64,000 bases of DNA from Alistipes provencensis (GTDB lineage Bacteria > Bacteroidota > Bacteroidia > Bacteroidales > Rikenellaceae). The position numbers were made by a program, and so were the translations under genes. Positions within the stretch are counted from its first letter, which is position 1. Every line of letters starts with the position of its first letter. The stretch lies in assembly GCF_900083545.1 (NCBI RefSeq), contig NZ_LT559262.1, positions 620,001-684,000 on the forward strand. The letters run 5' to 3'. The notes below the pieces were generated by a model. It did no database searches, had not been told where the DNA came from, and saw only the letters and a list, made by a program, of their open reading frames with translations. Below, piece after piece: positions 61,810-64,000 of the stretch.

Positions 61810-64000
61810 TTAGTCCTTGGTAATGACGATATCGTCGAAGAAATGGCGACCGGTTCCCGTAAAGGTGATCCGGGTGTCCTTCGTGGCTCCCGTAACCTTC
61901 ACCGAACAATCGTACCAGCGAATATAGTCGGCACACATCCTGTCAGAGGTCGCCTGATCCACCGTAGCCGCAGCCTCGCCAGTCAGCGATCCGGGGAAAT
62001 AATTCTCCGAGCCCACCGAACCGGCTCCCGAAGCCGTGACCTTGATCTCCAAATTATCGGGTGCGAGGGTCGTGGCACCTACTAACAGCACTGCGGCCTT
62101 GAAGTTGACCGTAATATTGGTCGGCGTATCGCCCAGCGACTCCAAAGCGGGGGTTGTCAAACTGCTGGCGGCATCCTTATTGTCCGTTCCGATCCGGACA
62201 TATCCGGGCATTTCGATAACTCCGTCTCCGGCAACTGTCCATCCCGTCGGAGGCGTATATTTGACGCGCCAACCGGCAAACATCTGCCACGATGGAGCAA
62301 AATAGTCGGGGCCCCAGAAACCATCATCGAAACCCTCGGTCAGCACCACATTCTCACCCGACGGCAACTGGCTGCAATGGTAAGCACGCCGTTCATGAGT
62401 CTGAAGATAGAAGCCGTTGATAAAGAGCTGTTCATGCGTCGGATCGATCGAGTTACCGGCATTTTGGCACACATTATCCGCCTGCACGATCTTCAGATAG
62501 AGGTAACCGCCTTCGGACACGGCATTGCTTTCCGGCAGGTTGAAATAGGCGATGCGGTAACCGAGCGTACCGGCGCTCCCGGCATTCGGGAATATCTCCG
62601 TTCCCGGATCTTCATCGGGCCCGATAGGAGTTGTCACTTTGGTACCCGGAATACTATATACTTTCACACCGTCATGCCACGTCATTTCGTCAGTACTCCA
62701 AAGCAATTTCCAGTTCTTCGGCAGATTGTCAGCCGCACGGCCGAACCAACCGAAGCCGAAGCGCAGGTTACCCACAATTCGGGAGGTAGCCTTAATTTTA
62801 AATACCAACCCGTTATCCTGCCAGTTATTACCTCCCCAACCCGTGGTATAGAGACGGCAGTCATACATATTCGTACCGGCAGCCTTGTTCGTTCCGTAAC
62901 ACCCCCATGTAAAATCGGTCGAAGTGTCGCCGACCTTATAGATCGAATGTCCATTATTATAGGTAACCGTCTTGGTCGCTTGATCGAAAGTAGCATTGCC
63001 GATGGTGAAATTCTTCGTGGTTCCCAGTGCATAGAGGTGACCGTCGATCGGCGTAATGGCGTAGACCGTCTCGCCGAAACGGGTGCCGGTCATGCCCGCA
63101 AGGTCCTCCATGGCGGTCGGCAGCAGGAACGACGCCCCGGCAAGTCCCTTCACCGGACCGCGCTTCTGCGGCACGGCCGCCGATGCGAACGATGCCGAAG
63201 CATAGGTCTTCATCGTGTAGGCAGTCTTGTCCTCCAGTTCGAGCGAAATGCTGCCGCTCATGTTCTTCGTCAAATCACCGTCGACCACCTGCGATTCGGG
63301 CAGCGAGACGAGCATCGCCTCGTAGGTCCCGGCCGTCAGGTCGGCCACCGAGACGGCCCGCGCGGCGGGCACTTCGGAAGCGGCTTCGGTCTTGGTCACC
63401 TTGTCGGCGGCCGTCGGCGTCACCACCAGCAGTCCGTCGGCATCGGCAGCGAGCCGGGCGTCCTTGACGACCACTTCGACCTGATCGCCCACGGCAAGGC
63501 CGTGACCTGCCAGTTTGACGAAGATACCGGCGTCGGCATCCTGCACGGCGAAGCAGTCGGCCGGAACGTTGTCCACAGCCGCCACGCGGCCTTGTATATA
63601 ATAGTTGTCGCTGATCGTCACCTCTCCGGGGCCCTTCAGGGCGCGGATGGCCGAAACTTCCGCCTTCACGGGATCGTCGGCACTCGGACGCTCGGGTTCA
63701 CCCTCCACTTCGAGCAGAATGTCGTCGAGGAAGAAACGCACGTCGTCCGTGCTGGAGGCCATGTCGGCCGAAGTGATGGTGATCTCCGTCTCGGGCTTCG
63801 CATTGCGCACATAGACCGTGAACGGCTTGAACTCGTTGTTGGCTACGCCCGCAAGCGTACCGCCCTCGACCGTGGCACCGCTCGCGGCGTCGGCCTTCAC
63901 GACCACGCCGGGATCGGTGGGCTTGCCGTAGGCATCGATCATCGCCGAAGCGAGGAACGTGAGCTTGAGGTCGGACTTCGAAATGCGCATCGCCTCGAAA
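61810..64000 (-). CDS. DUF5689-domain protein, truncated by the window edge
   Basis: The frame stays open at base 64000, so the N-terminus (signal, perhaps more domains) is missing; about 730 residues are visible. A first beta module ends in FFLDDILLEVEGEPE. A DUF5689 domain follows (ISDNYYIQGRVAAVDNVPADCFAVQDADAGIFVKLAGHGL, roughly 120-250 of the visible part). A central region has WGCYGTNKAAGTNMYDCRLY and NWKLLWSTDEMTWH, and the C-terminus is a jelly-roll-like module ending FTGTGRHFFDDIVI. Such proteins lie in SusCD-type loci as surface binding or hydrolase partners. It is 23 nt upstream of the EEP gene. Confidence 0.78.
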   Translation of the reverse strand, partial: FEAMRISKSDLKLTFLASAMIDAYGKPTDPGVVVKADAASGATVEGGTLAGVANNEFKPFTVYVRNAKPETEITITSADMASSTDDVRFFLDDILLEVEGEPERPSADDPVKAEVSAIRALKGPGEVTISDNYYIQGRVAAVDNVPADCFAVQDADAGIFVKLAGHGLAVGDQVEVVVKDARLAADADGLLVVTPTAADKVTKTEAASEVPAARAVSVADLTAGTYEAMLVSLPESQVVDGDLTKNMSGSISLELEDKTAYTMKTYASASFASAAVPQKRGPVKGLAGASFLLPTAMEDLAGMTGTRFGETVYAITPIDGHLYALGTTKNFTIGNATFDQATKTVTYNNGHSIYKVGDTSTDFTWGCYGTNKAAGTNMYDCRLYTTGWGGNNWQDNGLVFKIKATSRIVGNLRFGFGWFGRAADNLPKNWKLLWSTDEMTWHDGVKVYSIPGTKVTTPIGPDEDPGTEIFPNAGSAGTLGYRIAYFNLPESNAVSEGGYLYLKIVQADNVCQNAGNSIDPTHEQLFINGFYLQTHERRAYHCSQLPSGENVVLTEGFDDGFWGPDYFAPSWQMFAGWRVKYTPPTGWTVAGDGVIEMPGYVRIGTDNKDAASSLTTPALESLGDTPTNITVNFKAAVLLVGATTLAPDNLEIKVTASGAGSVGSENYFPGSLTGEAAATVDQATSDRMCADYIRWYDCSVKVTGATKDTRITFTGTGRHFFDDIVITKD

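Overview
The window looks like a chromosomal segment of a high-GC member of the Bacteroidales, most likely Alistipes or a close relative in the Rikenellaceae. The evidence is GC-rich coding sequence, Bacteroidetes-type promoters (TTG/TTTG, about 19-21 nt, then TAnnTTTG), a SusC/SusD pair, BACON and DUF5689 lipoproteins, a bactofilin, BatD/BatE, a DAHP synthase-chorismate mutase fusion and an SDR-type threonine dehydrogenase. I see no rRNA, CRISPR array, insertion sequence or prophage. The genus is an inference.

Layout. 1-5.1 kb: an edge-truncated hypothetical gene, a long inverted repeat, pdxA, thrS, infC (with no AUG, GUG or UUG start that keeps its conserved N-terminus) and a convergent bactofilin. 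5.6-9.4 kb: a small surface-glycan cluster (LuxE-like, NeuA-like cytidylyltransferase, DUF115/MptE-like protein, family 2 glycosyltransferase). 9.4-17.5 kb: housekeeping genes clpB, dnaX (with a 10-A slippery run), tyrS, folB and an NSS-family transporter. 17.8-30.9 kb: one co-directional locus of two secreted metallophosphoesterases, a BACON lipoprotein, SusC, SusD and a second BACON lipoprotein. The second phosphoesterase is split by an 11-G run, and removing one G restores the frame, which makes it a candidate phase-variable gene.

31-46.4 kb: ribH and a TPR protein divergent from recF-dciA, an OmpA-family gene with a frameshift in its Ala-rich linker, class II nrdJ, ridA, a META-domain lipoprotein, mdh, recR-batE-batD, fumarase and class II aldolase. 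46.5-49 kb: tdh, a serine hydrolase and a Cys-rich unknown, then tRNA-Thr(GGU). 49.2-52.1 kb: an LPS-kinase-like gene, then pheA and DAHP synthase-chorismate mutase behind a Phe/Tyr-rich leader peptide and attenuator. 52.2-56.8 kb: a PhoB/PhoR-like two-component system and a PiT transporter with a PhoU-like tail, whose promoter carries three GNAAC half-sites at 11-bp spacing. 57-60.8 kb: a DUF2721 protein and pflB-pflA. 60.9-64 kb: the start of a second envelope locus (EEP-family phosphatase lipoprotein and a DUF5689 lipoprotein cut by the window edge).

Six copies of an 80-90 bp two-hairpin repeat lie only in intergenic gaps. The most notable points are the poly-G switch in the phosphoesterase-SusCD locus, the complete aromatic amino acid attenuator, the dnaX slippery site, the Pho-box-like promoter and the repeat family.
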